64,000 nt of DNA from Paenibacillus sp. 37 (lineage in GTDB: Bacteria > Bacillota > Bacilli > Paenibacillales > Paenibacillaceae), in contig NZ_CP043761.1 of NCBI RefSeq assembly GCF_008386395.1, forward strand, positions 5,146,001 through 5,210,000. The letters run 5' to 3'. Shown here one piece after another: positions 53,371-64,000 of the stretch (position 1 is its first letter; each line of letters starts with the position of its first letter). The position numbers and the translations under genes are program-made. The notes under the pieces are model-generated. The model saw nothing but the letters and a program-made list of their open reading frames with translations, was not told where the DNA came from and did not search any database.

Positions 53371-55272
53371 TTAAGCTTTAGCTGTGAACAACAAGTCTTT
53401 TTCTTTGATCGTAGTGCGACCAGCAGACTCAATCGACTCATACTGGTGCATGTTTGTAATAATAACTGGTGTAATCGTTGTATAACCGGCTTTTTCGATC
53501 TGTTCCCGGTCGAACTCCATCAGTACATCACCTACGGCAACCTTCACACCTGCTTGAACTTTAGGCGAGAAGAATTGACCTTTCAACTTCACGGTATCAA
53601 TCCCGATATGAATCAACATCTCTGCGCCTGTATCACTTACCAGACCAATGGCATGTCCGCTCTTCGATAACGAGAACACAGTACCGTTAATTGGAGAAAC
53701 CACACGTCCTTCAGATGGTTGAATCGCAAATCCTTTACCCATAATCTCTTCAGAGAACGCAGGGTCTGGCACTTCGCTCAGCGGTTTAACTTCACCTGTG
53801 ATTGGGCTGAAGATTTGCTCATCTTGTGCTTTTGCTTCTTCAGTTACAACAGCAGAAGTTGTTGCTGCTGGTGTTGCCGGCTCAGCTGCTGGTGCTGGCT
53901 CTGTTGCATTTTCTTCTTGGAATCCAAGAATGTACGTCAGTACTGCTGCAGCTACGATGGCAATCAAACCACCAGCCAGAGCATAGAGCAGTGTGCTAAT
54001 TGCTGGACTGATAAATGCTGCCACACTCGGCAGACCTGCAAGTCCTGTAATAACGTACGATTTAACATTGAAGATACCCATGAATCCACCGGCAATCGCT
54101 CCCCCGATAAGGGCTGCAATAAAAGGTTTTTTGAACTTCATGTTGATACCATACATCGCTGGTTCCGTAATCCCCATGATAGCCGTAAGACCTGTGGAAT
54201 ATGCAAGGGATTTGGTTTTGCCATTTCTCGATCTGAGACCTACACCAAATGCTGCACCACCTTGTGCCAAGTTAGCTGCAAACATCAGTGGAATAATAAA
54301 GTCGTAACCCAGTGTTGTCATCGAACCAACTACGATTGGCAGCAACGCATAGTGCATACCTGTAATGATTAGCAGTGACATTGTACCACCAATCAGAATA
54401 CTTGCGAAGATGGACATGTTATCGAACAACCATGAAATACCACCGGACAAACCATTACCAAGAACCGTACCCAATGGACCTACTGTCATCAATGTCAGTG
54501 GAACCATAATCAACAAGGTAACTGTTGGAACAACCAAGAGTTTAAGTGAAGCATGTGTTACACGATCAACGGCTTTCTCTACATAAGAAGCAATCCAGAT
54601 GGCGAGAATGATCGGAATTACAGTGGAGGAATACGTTGCGGCAATGACTTTAATGCCTGCAAATGTCGAATCTCCTTCAGCAAGTAACGCGGTAATCGTT
54701 GGATGCATAATACCTGCGGCAAGTGCTGCGCCAATGTACATATTACTACCCAGTTTACGTGCAGCACTGATCGCCAGAATGATTGGCAGGAAGTAGAATG
54801 CACCGTCACCGATTGCTGACAAAATGATGTAGGTCGAGCTGGTATCAGACAACCAACCCAGGGCTACCAGGATAGCCACGATCCCTTTGATCATACCAGC
54901 ACCTGTAATCGCTGGCAGAATCGGTGTAAATATACCTGAAATGAAATCGAATAACGCACTTACCGGATTTCTCTTTTTCTTCTCCCCAGTTGAAGCGCTT
55001 GAGGTTGCATTATCTGCGTTTGGTGATTTGGACATGTTGCCAACGAGTGCGTTATACACGATAGGTACATCGTTACCGATGATAACCTGGAACTGTCCAC
55101 CGTTTTCCATCACGCCCATCACGCCTGGTGTATTTTTTAGCGTCGCTTTGTCCGCTTTTTGGTTGTCATTCAGGTTAAATCTGAGTCTTGTCATACAGTG
55201 TGTGACTTGATCGATATTCTCTTCGCCACCAACAAGCTTCAAAATATCCTTGGACAATTGTTGTTTATCCAT
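53371..55272 (-). CDS. bglP: beta-glucoside-specific PTS EIIBCA
   Basis: 633 residues, RBS AAAAGGAG. EIIB (1-85) with phospho-Cys26 in THCMTRLRF; EIIC (about 105-460) with ITGMHYALLPIVV and GITEPAMYGINM; an Ala/Pro/Glu linker; EIIA (about 485-633) with the His pair H540 (SGHAIGL) and H555 (MLIHIGIDTV), the latter being the phosphorylation site. Imports and phosphorylates aryl-beta-glucosides or cellobiose-like sugars. Preceded by RAT-2, so expression depends on LicT. Confidence 0.93.
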   Translation of the reverse strand: MDKQQLSKDILKLVGGEENIDQVTHCMTRLRFNLNDNQKADKATLKNTPGVMGVMENGGQFQVIIGNDVPIVYNALVGNMSKSPNADNATSSASTGEKKKRNPVSALFDFISGIFTPILPAITGAGMIKGIVAILVALGWLSDTSSTYIILSAIGDGAFYFLPIILAISAARKLGSNMYIGAALAAGIMHPTITALLAEGDSTFAGIKVIAATYSSTVIPIILAIWIASYVEKAVDRVTHASLKLLVVPTVTLLIMVPLTLMTVGPLGTVLGNGLSGGISWLFDNMSIFASILIGGTMSLLIITGMHYALLPIVVGSMTTLGYDFIIPLMFAANLAQGGAAFGVGLRSRNGKTKSLAYSTGLTAIMGITEPAMYGINMKFKKPFIAALIGGAIAGGFMGIFNVKSYVITGLAGLPSVAAFISPAISTLLYALAGGLIAIVAAAVLTYILGFQEENATEPAPAAEPATPAATTSAVVTEEAKAQDEQIFSPITGEVKPLSEVPDPAFSEEIMGKGFAIQPSEGRVVSPINGTVFSLSKSGHAIGLVSDTGAEMLIHIGIDTVKLKGQFFSPKVQAGVKVAVGDVLMEFDREQIEKAGYTTITPVIITNMHQYESIESAGRTTIKEKDLLFTAKA

Positions 55273-55305
55273 TGTGTTTTGCTCCTTTTATGTGTAATGA
55301 AGGTT

Positions 55306-55372
55306 AAAAAAAAACCTAAACACTGAATAATGACAAAGCAGAAAAGCTTATCATTATTCAACGTTTAGGTTT
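55306..55372 (-). terminator. conditional terminator ahead of bglP
   Basis: AAAACCTAAACGTTGAATAA pairs with TTATTCAGTGTTTAGGTTTT, then Ts; the 5' arm shares AAAACC with RAT-2. Confidence 0.9.
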
Positions 55373-55396
55373 TGCCTTTTTAGCAGTAACAATCCC
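55368..55396 (-). promoter_or_regulatory. RAT-2 (bglP leader)
   Basis: Minus strand GGGATTGTTACTG then loop and AGGCAAAACC: consensus LicT-type ribonucleic antiterminator. Confidence 0.92.
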
Positions 55397-55400
55397 AATT

Positions 55401-56252
55401 TTATTCAATTGTTTGTTCATTTCTGACAACTCGTTCAATATGAATGGTCAGATACAGTATTTCTTCCTTGGACAACACCCGATTATAGATCTTACGCGTA
55501 TAGTCACTGATCCTTACTGCACATGCATGTGCTTCCGGATACTGCTTGCTCACCAAGTCATGAAGCGGGTTATCTTCTTCTTTATCTTCAATCGCTGTTC
55601 CTTGCAACACACGTTGGGCAAAGAACTTCAGATGAGTTAAAAACCGATAATAACTCAATGAATCTTCATCAAGTTCAATCACAAAGCTACGTCTTACGAT
55701 GTTAAGTATGTCCTTAACAATGTTCGTAATACTGATCGTTTCCCTCATCTCACCGTTCATCTGGGCATTAACCAGATGCATTGCAATGAATGCGCATTCG
55801 TCTTCGGGTAACAGGACACCTAACGTTTCCTCAATAATCTGTAGCGCCTTGAGTCCAATGGCATATTCCTTCCGGTACATCCGCTTGATCTCCCAGAACA
55901 ATGCGTTACGGATCTGCAATCCTTGACGATGTCGATCAATGGCAAAATGAATATGATCCGTCAGTGAAATGTAGATGCTTTCATGCAGCTTCTCACCTAA
56001 CACCGTCTCGGCATAACGGATAATCTCATCCGAGCACTCGACATATTCAACCGGGATATCAGACAGAAGTGTTTTAAGTTTCTGTGATACTTCCTTACTT
56101 TCAAGCGAGAATATTTTTTCGACGAGACTCTCGTCAATCGATTCACCAGTATGCTTTTTGAAGGCAATTCCACGTCCCATAACGACCAGTTCGTTTCCTC
56201 CCGGATCAATTACGGTAACTACGTTGTTGTTCAGCACCTTCTCAATTTTCAT
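55401..56252 (-). CDS. licT: BglG/LicT-family transcription antiterminator
   Basis: 283 residues. N-terminal co-antiterminator RNA-binding domain (1-56, KIEKVLNNNVVTVIDPGGNELVVMGRGIAF), PRD1 (about 65-170) with His100 and His159, PRD2 (about 175-280) with His207 and His271; all four phosphorylatable histidines are present at LicT-like positions. Without sugar, EII phosphorylates PRD1 and inactivates it; HPr phosphorylates PRD2 for activity. It should act on the five RATs in this window, including the one in its own leader, and so autoregulate. Confidence 0.93.
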   Translation of the reverse strand: MKIEKVLNNNVVTVIDPGGNELVVMGRGIAFKKHTGESIDESLVEKIFSLESKEVSQKLKTLLSDIPVEYVECSDEIIRYAETVLGEKLHESIYISLTDHIHFAIDRHRQGLQIRNALFWEIKRMYRKEYAIGLKALQIIEETLGVLLPEDECAFIAMHLVNAQMNGEMRETISITNIVKDILNIVRRSFVIELDEDSLSYYRFLTHLKFFAQRVLQGTAIEDKEEDNPLHDLVSKQYPEAHACAVRISDYTRKIYNRVLSKEEILYLTIHIERVVRNEQTIE

Positions 56253-56283
56253 TTCTTCACATCACCTTGCACCGTCAAAGTAG

Positions 56284-56335
56284 TAAAAGGCAAAACCAAA
56301 GCAGGTCACGAAATATGCCCCGCCTCTGGTTTTGC
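56284..56335 (-). terminator. conditional terminator ahead of licT
   Basis: AAAACCAGAGGC pairs with GCTTTGGTTTT on the minus strand followed by GCCTTTTACT; shares AAAACC with RAT-3. Confidence 0.7.
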
Positions 56336-56356
56336 CTGATTGAACAGTAACAATCC
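56328..56356 (-). promoter_or_regulatory. RAT-3 (licT leader)
   Basis: Minus strand GGATTGTTACTG, loop, TCAGGCAAAACC: consensus RAT. Confidence 0.92.
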
Positions 56357-56485
56357 AGTATTCATTAGCCTTAGGCCCATCTTACCATATAATTATCCAT
56401 ATGACAATGTTTTTGTGAAAGCGGTTAATGTGCGTTAATGTGACATAAAAAGGTGCTAGTACAACTATGCTTATAGAACTAGCAT

Positions 56486-57925
<1,440 letters not shown>

Positions 57926-58055
57926 CTAATTAACGGTATTTTCATTCTTTGTTTAAATGCATTACTCTATCCTTTGCCGACATGAAAAAGCGGACAATCT
58001 CCAACTAAAAGGGCCATCAGGAAATTAGATTCCTTCCATGCCAACTTTTGTGTTA

Positions 58056-58087
58056 GGTTTTGCCCGCTGTTTATGCGGTAACAATCC
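58056..58087 (-). promoter_or_regulatory. RAT-4 (leader of first GH1 gene)
   Basis: Minus strand GGATTGTTACCG, a longer loop, then CGGGCAAAACC; 32 nt, three longer than the other bgl RATs. The downstream terminator is imperfect (AAAAG/CTTTT and inner GGAA/TTCC pairing at about 57998-58050) and poor in Ts. Confidence 0.85.
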
Positions 58088-58101
58088 TTGTAACGAGAGA
58101 A

Positions 58102-59616
<1,515 letters not shown>

Positions 59617-59630
59617 TTAGAGCAGAAAAC

Positions 59631-59702
59631 AAGAAAAACCTAAACTCAAGGTAAAATAGCACCAAAAAAAGGGGCCTTCATTTCACCATCAGTTTAGGTT
59701 TT
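59631..59702 (-). terminator. conditional terminator ahead of the second GH1 gene
   Basis: AAAACCTAAACT pairs with AGTTTAGGTTTTT, with inner GGTGAAAT/ATTTTACC pairing; shares AAAACC with RAT-5. Confidence 0.9.
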
Positions 59703-59725
59703 GCCTGTCTTCACAGTTACAATCC
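59697..59725 (-). promoter_or_regulatory. RAT-5 (leader of second GH1 gene)
   Basis: Minus strand GGATTGTAACTG, loop, ACAGGCAAAACC; one change (TTACTG to TAACTG) from consensus. Confidence 0.9.
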
Positions 59726-59849
59726 ATCAAAAGATGTTATTGCGTATTCTGTTGTGTTTGCTCTTGTAATGTAAGCGTAACATATCTATTTTGCAAAATC
59801 AACTTCACTGGATCATAGGATCGTTCGCACATATACTCCATAAGAAAAA

Positions 59850-60143
59850 TTAACGTGGCATACGCAAAATGGCTGCCCTTAAAGCCTGCGCCCCCTCCTC
59901 GGTTTCCAGGTACGTAGCGGGACTTTGGTCCCCTAAAGCCGGGATATCTTTCATGATCCATTCAAAAGTGTACTCCCCCATTTCACACAATAGTACCCGA
60001 CTTATATCCGCCGGAATCCCTTGTCGTTGTGCACGTTCTGCCCACGCGGGGTCCAGCTTCTGTTCAAGTTCTTCAAACAGTTCGGAAAATGAGTCCCAGC
60101 TTGCCTGATTAAACTCTCTGAAATACATATCTTTCATACTCAT
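59850..60143 (-). CDS. small acidic protein with MbcA/ParS-like C-terminus
   Basis: 97 residues, RBS GGGAGTG. The C-terminal WIMKDIPALGDQSPATYLETEEGAQALRAAILRMPR resembles the toxin-binding domain of MbcA/ParS/Xre antitoxins (DUF2384), but the N-terminus lacks a recognisable HTH and there is no RES-type toxin next to it. Could be an orphan antitoxin relative or an unrelated small protein. Upstream of the bgl cluster on the same strand. Confidence 0.5.
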   Translation of the reverse strand: MSMKDMYFREFNQASWDSFSELFEELEQKLDPAWAERAQRQGIPADISRVLLCEMGEYTFEWIMKDIPALGDQSPATYLETEEGAQALRAAILRMPR

Positions 60144-60291
60144 GTAAATTCACTCCCTGGATTGCAATTAATAACACCGAAGTCCTATCTGACACAATTC
60201 ATCCTTAAGCCGCTTGAATCCGTTTCTGTAACAGGTAGACTTAATTTTAAATGTTTTTCGGGGGAAAGACTAGTACAGGAGGATTCAACAA

Positions 60292-61356
60292 ATGACTTAT
60301 GAAGAAAACACTTCCGGTTGGGATGCAATTGATAAAGCCATCGGTGAGCTATACGGTGAAGAGGAGCCGCACCATTATGGAACATCCATTCCTTACATGC
60401 TCGGAGGTCCGGACCCTCTCGATGGCATCAGTGTTTATGCAGTGAATACACCCATGCCCCACTGGCATTTTGTCACATATGGTTTCTCTGAATTATATGA
60501 AAAAGAGATGCAGGATGCATCCAAAAGCGGGTATGGTTTTGAACTCACATTTCGTCTTACACGCAGTGAAGGAGAGACTGATCCGCCAGCCTGGGCGCTG
60601 AATCTGCTTCAAAATGTAGGACGTTACGTGTTCACTAGCGGAAATATCTTTCAGCCAGGAGATTACATGGACGCCAATGGACCCATCTGTCTGGAGTCCG
60701 ATACTTTGTTGACTGCTCTCTCGTTTATTGAAGACCCGGATCTACCGGCGATCTCTACACCTAATGGTTCCGTGCAGTTTATTCAGATGGTTGGGATTAC
60801 AGGTCGGGAGCTGGAAATGATTCAAACGTGGAATGCGCGCGGCTTCCTCTCGGCCTGCTCCAATTTCATGCCCAAATACGTGACTGATCTGATGAGAAAT
60901 TCGTACGCAGATATTCCTTCTGTTGTACAAGCGGTTGAGCATGGAATGGAACAGGACGGATCGAGCACAGCGTTTTTATTCATACAACAACTGGGCTGGG
61001 AGTCCCCGCGTAAAAAAATGCTGATAAAGACCGTTCCGGGCAAACTCCAGCTTGGAGCCAAACAGGCTGTATTAGTCGGAACCATCCTTCGTAGCCGAAT
61101 TTCGAAAGGTACCTCTCTATCCTTGATCGGACCTGATACTACTATTCTGTTCGAAGCCGGAGAACATCCTTCAGTACTAGAATCGGACAGGCAAGTTACC
61201 CTGAGGGTGAACGAAAAAATTGTTGAGGATCTGACAGAAAACCTTCGCCCGGTTGAAGGAACATTCGAGATAACTTCATTGGATCATATGCTCGTTCAGA
61301 TTGTTAAAACAGAAATTAAAAACCAGGAAGGGCAAGTCATCAAAACGATTGGATGA
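60292..61356 (+). CDS. Suppressor-of-fused (SUFU) domain protein
   Basis: 354 residues, RBS CAGGAGG. SUFU-type core in residues about 8-185: WDAIDKAIGELYGEEEPHHYGTSIPYMLGGPDPLDGISVY, MPHWHFVTYGFSELYEKE, GYGFELTFRLTR, WALNLLQNVGRYVFTSGNIFQPGDYMD, VGITGRELEMIQTWNARGFL. The last 150 residues form a separate beta-rich extension. Bacterial SUFU proteins are often immunity proteins of polymorphic toxin systems; no toxin is adjacent here. Confidence 0.85.
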   Translation: MTYEENTSGWDAIDKAIGELYGEEEPHHYGTSIPYMLGGPDPLDGISVYAVNTPMPHWHFVTYGFSELYEKEMQDASKSGYGFELTFRLTRSEGETDPPAWALNLLQNVGRYVFTSGNIFQPGDYMDANGPICLESDTLLTALSFIEDPDLPAISTPNGSVQFIQMVGITGRELEMIQTWNARGFLSACSNFMPKYVTDLMRNSYADIPSVVQAVEHGMEQDGSSTAFLFIQQLGWESPRKKMLIKTVPGKLQLGAKQAVLVGTILRSRISKGTSLSLIGPDTTILFEAGEHPSVLESDRQVTLRVNEKIVEDLTENLRPVEGTFEITSLDHMLVQIVKTEIKNQEGQVIKTIG

Positions 61357-61419
61357 CGCACCTCAGATTCAATCAGATCCTACGCTTACTAGCGACTGTG
61401 CAGGAAGGAGGAATCAAAC

Positions 61420-62181
61420 ATGCCTGCCATTACACTTGCCTCACGGCACAAGGAGTCCGCCATGTGCCAGCATGTAACAGAAACGGCTCCGTTCGATTAT
61501 TTACCAAAATCTCAACTGGATAGGCTTCGCAAAATCAATCATTTCCTGATTCATGCCTTCCAGAACAGCCTCTCGGATATTAAAGAGAATTTAACGGGCA
61601 CTTATCTTTTTCTACTCACAGATATGGACGGTGTGCTTCTCTCCATGGATTATAGTCCAGATCTGGAAACTGTCGTAGAAGATTCCCCCATTCGTCCGGG
61701 CATGTTCTTCACTGCAAAGAGCTGTGGAGTTAACGCCATATCAGAAACGATGGATAACAATAAGCCTGTACTGCTGCTACCCGAGCAGCATGAAAGTCCT
61801 TATTTTCAAAGCTGGCATTGTTACGCCGCACCTTTGTTCATGGGATCGCAACATGTCGGTTATCTGGATGTGTCCACCATTAATGCAGATATGCAAGGTG
61901 AACTGATTGCCATTGCCAAGCTAATTCCAGCGTACATGCAGAACTGTTATCAGAGTCAACAGACTGCTGAACTGTGTGACAAACCTGCAGTGGAGTTCAC
62001 CGAGCGTCAGTTAACCATTCTGGAAATGATAGCCGGAGGCCTCACGGTAAAAGCCATTGCTTTGAAATTAAAGATCAAGGAATGCACCGTGAATCATCAC
62101 AAAAAAGTGATTTTTAACAAATTAGGTGTGCAATCCAGCACAGAAGCTGTTTCAATTGCCAGCCGAATGTCTTATGTATAG
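61420..62181 (+). CDS. GAF-LuxR transcriptional regulator
   Basis: 253 residues, RBS AAGGAGG. GAF domain about 55-175 (GTYLFLLTDMDGVLLSMDYSPDLETVVEDSPIRPGMFFTAKSCGVNAISETMDNNKPVLLLPEQH), similar to the sensor of AcoR-type regulators, followed by a C-terminal LuxR HTH (FTERQLTILEMIAGGLTVKAIALKLKIKECTVNHHKKVIFNKLGVQSSTEAV). No receiver domain, so it senses a small ligand directly. Follows the SUFU gene by 63 bp, possibly co-transcribed. Confidence 0.83.
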   Translation: MPAITLASRHKESAMCQHVTETAPFDYLPKSQLDRLRKINHFLIHAFQNSLSDIKENLTGTYLFLLTDMDGVLLSMDYSPDLETVVEDSPIRPGMFFTAKSCGVNAISETMDNNKPVLLLPEQHESPYFQSWHCYAAPLFMGSQHVGYLDVSTINADMQGELIAIAKLIPAYMQNCYQSQQTAELCDKPAVEFTERQLTILEMIAGGLTVKAIALKLKIKECTVNHHKKVIFNKLGVQSSTEAVSIASRMSYV

Positions 62182-62291
62182 AAGACCCCTATAGATTCCT
62201 ATAGGTAGTATATGAGAACGTTTGTGCTACAATTTAGGAAGCAGGCAACATGTAGAGAGAGAAACAAACACACACATTTCAGGAGGGTAAT

Positions 62292-63071
62292 ATGACAATT
62301 CCAAAAAAAGCTTCTTTATTCGCCATGCTCATTATGATTATGCTGGTTGCAGCCGCTTGCGGTGACAAAGCAGATAACACAGCCGCAACAGAAGAGCCTA
62401 CCCCGACAGAAACAACGACGGGTACTGATTCTAATACAGCGAATACAGAAGAAACAGAGAACACAGAACCAGCAAGCGAAGAGTCCAAGGAAACTGATAA
62501 TTCCCAAGACGTTGAGCTGGGGACTACGGAAAAAGGTTCTTACACCAATGACTATTTCGGCGTATCTCTGAAATTCCCGGAAGCATGGGAATTCCAGGAT
62601 GCTGCAGGCATGAATGAGCTGACAAGTGCTTCATCCGAAGCGATTGCTGGTGATGATGAAACAAAGAAAAAACAAATTGAACTGTCTCAGACCAAAACAT
62701 TGAATCTGCTTATGGCTTCAAAATACCCATTGGACGGAGGTCAAGTTGGCCCTTCCGCTATGGCCATTGCTGAGAAAGTGAGTTTGTTGCAAGGCATTCG
62801 TACAGGTAAAGACTACCTGGAAGCAACCAAAAAATTCATGGTGGATAGCCAGTTCCCTTACGATTATAAGGAAATGACAACGGAAACCATCGGTGGTAAA
62901 GAGATGGATCTGATGCAAATCACGATGGATCCAGGTGACGGTTCAACCATTACTCAAGATTACTATAGTACAATTATTGAAGGATATGCTTTCAACTTCA
63001 TCTTCACTTACATGGATGATAAGACCAAAGCCGAGATTGATACCATCAAGAAATCGGTTCAATTCAAATAA
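62292..63071 (+). CDS. secreted lipoprotein with PsbP-like domain
   Basis: 259 residues, RBS AGGAGGG. Lipoprotein signal ending VAAAC (Cys23), then a long Thr/Glu/Asn/Ser-rich linker (24-75). A globular domain starts YTNDYFGVSLKFPEAWEFQD, the pattern of PsbP/DUF1795-type domains, and ends FNFIFTYMDDKTKAEIDTIKKSVQFK. Exposed outside the membrane; function unknown. Ends with its own terminator. Confidence 0.8.
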   Translation: MTIPKKASLFAMLIMIMLVAAACGDKADNTAATEEPTPTETTTGTDSNTANTEETENTEPASEESKETDNSQDVELGTTEKGSYTNDYFGVSLKFPEAWEFQDAAGMNELTSASSEAIAGDDETKKKQIELSQTKTLNLLMASKYPLDGGQVGPSAMAIAEKVSLLQGIRTGKDYLEATKKFMVDSQFPYDYKEMTTETIGGKEMDLMQITMDPGDGSTITQDYYSTIIEGYAFNFIFTYMDDKTKAEIDTIKKSVQFK

Positions 63072-63111
63072 TTGCTTTTGATTACTGCCATTATATGAAG
63101 AACATATAACT

Positions 63112-63158
63112 TAACCCCGATAACGATCTGTGGAGATCATCGTCGGGGTTCTTTTGTC
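63112..63158 (+). terminator. terminator of the lipoprotein gene
   Basis: AACCCCGA/TCGGGGTT outer stem with inner CGATCT/AGATCATCG pairing, followed by CTTTTGTCG. Confidence 0.8.
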
Positions 63159-63185
63159 GTTGAAAAAGACTATATATTGCACTGT

Positions 63186-64000
63186 CTAGCTAGATATGGC
63201 TACCCAGTGCCCTTCCGTGACTTCTACCCACTTGGAATGCTCGAGATTATAACGGTCCTCTACTTCAACATTTTCTCTAGGTGTTTCTCTGCCAACATGT
63301 CTCTTTTTCTTCGCTTCTACCGCTGGATCAGGCACAGGAATCGCAGACAGCAATGCCTTGGTGTAGGCATGTTGTGGGTTGGAATATAGTTCCTCACTCT
63401 CGGCCAGCTCTACAATTTTCCCGTTATACATCACAGCCACTCGGTCACTGATATGTTTAACCATGGACAAGTCATGTGCGATGAAGAGATACGTCAATCC
63501 GAGTCGCTGCTGCAACTCTTCAAGCAATTGTACGATCTGAGCCTGTATCGACACATCCAGTGCAGACAGTGGTTCGTCACATACGATGAATTCCGGCTCC
63601 ACAGCCAGAGCTCGCGCTATACCGATCCGCTGTCTTTGTCCTCCCGAGAATTCATGTGGATAACGCTGCGCATGGGTAGGATCAAGTCCCACCATCTCCA
63701 GCAATTCCTCCACACGCTTCTCCCGCTGAGATGCTGTACCTGCAAGTTGATGAATATCAAGGGCTTCTCCAATGATATCCATAATCCTCATTTTGGGATT
63801 CAGCGATGCATAAGGGTCCTGGAAAATAATCTGCATATGTCTGCGCATCGTTTTCATCTCCGAAGCTGATAAGCGATTGAGCGGGACTCCTTTAAACAGT
63901 ACATCTCCACCTGTTGGCTCATGCAACCGCAGAATCGCACGCCCCGTGGTTGATTTTCCGCTGCCGGATTCCCCTACAACGCCGAGCGTCTCTCCTTGAC
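63186..64000 (-). CDS. oligopeptide/dipeptide ABC transporter ATPase (OppF/DppF-like), 5' partial
   Basis: The frame is open to the window edge, so the N-terminus lies outside; about 271 residues are visible. Walker [10 protein letters not shown] is encoded close to the edge (about 63950-63975), then Q-loop [11 protein letters not shown], signature [15 protein letters not shown], Walker [16 protein letters not shown]-loop [10 protein letters not shown], and the oligopeptide-family C-terminus [19 protein letters not shown]. It energises import of peptides or related ligands; its permease partners should lie beyond 64000. Confidence 0.92.
   Translation of the reverse strand, partial: QGETLGVVGESGSGKSTTGRAILRLHEPTGGDVLFKGVPLNRLSASEMKTMRRHMQIIFQDPYASLNPKMRIMDIIGEALDIHQLAGTASQREKRVEELLEMVGLDPTHAQRYPHEFSGGQRQRIGIARALAVEPEFIVCDEPLSALDVSIQAQIVQLLEELQQRLGLTYLFIAHDLSMVKHISDRVAVMYNGKIVELAESEELYSNPQHAYTKALLSAIPVPDPAVEAKKKRHVGRETPRENVEVEDRYNLEHSKWVEVTEGHWVAISS

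Overview
The window looks like a chromosomal stretch of a Gram-positive, spore-forming soil or plant-associated bacterium, most likely Paenibacillus. This rests on strong AGGAGG-type ribosome sites, frequent TTG starts, Bacillus-like Fur boxes, LicT/RAT antitermination, a collagen-like spore-surface-type protein and many secreted carbohydrate-active proteins. I see no rRNA, tRNA, CRISPR array, prophage or intact IS element. Genes are packed into short operons with good hairpin terminators between them.

Layout: 1-13 kb is an iron/metal/redox block. It holds a partial aminotransferase, a Fur-boxed siderophore binding protein with a fused FhuB-type permease, a CueP-type copper protein, a collagen-like protein, a second Fur-boxed binding protein with a ferredoxin/siderophore-reductase-type flavoprotein, a Btr-like regulator (AraC fused to a binding protein), an odd PTS EIIBC lacking its phospho-cysteine, and a hybrid-cluster protein divergent from a P-type cation ATPase. 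16-30 kb is mixed: MFS pumps (one with an overlapping TetR gene), an RsbQ-type hydrolase in operon with a PAS-GGDEF protein, a beta-helix lipoprotein behind a small MITE-like element, SUKH and other immunity-like proteins, Hsp20, and a Fur-boxed PchR-type regulator followed by an MFS gene. 30-45 kb carries secreted or surface enzymes (beta-propeller protein, esterase, alkaline phosphatase, pectate lyase, GH42 beta-galactosidase) with regulators and a chemoreceptor. 45-53 kb has an ECF sigma/anti-sigma pair, a run of four immunity-like genes, PilZ, a nucleobase permease, an ankyrin protein and a LysR regulator.

53-60 kb is a beta-glucoside locus: bglP (EIIBCA), licT and two GH1 phospho-beta-glucosidases, all on the minus strand and each preceded by its own RAT element. 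A fifth RAT with overlapping terminator lies about 20 kb away, upstream of the secreted carboxylesterase, so LicT probably also controls that enzyme. The window ends with a Suppressor-of-fused protein, a GAF-LuxR regulator, a lipoprotein and a partial oligopeptide ABC ATPase.

The most unusual points are the RAT-controlled esterase, the RsbQ/PAS/GGDEF pair (a small-molecule hydrolase apparently wired to c-di-GMP synthesis), the EIIB domain without its cysteine, the MITE-like element placed just after a -10 box, and a three-way-junction structure upstream of cueP. All family assignments are from reading the sequence; no database search was run.
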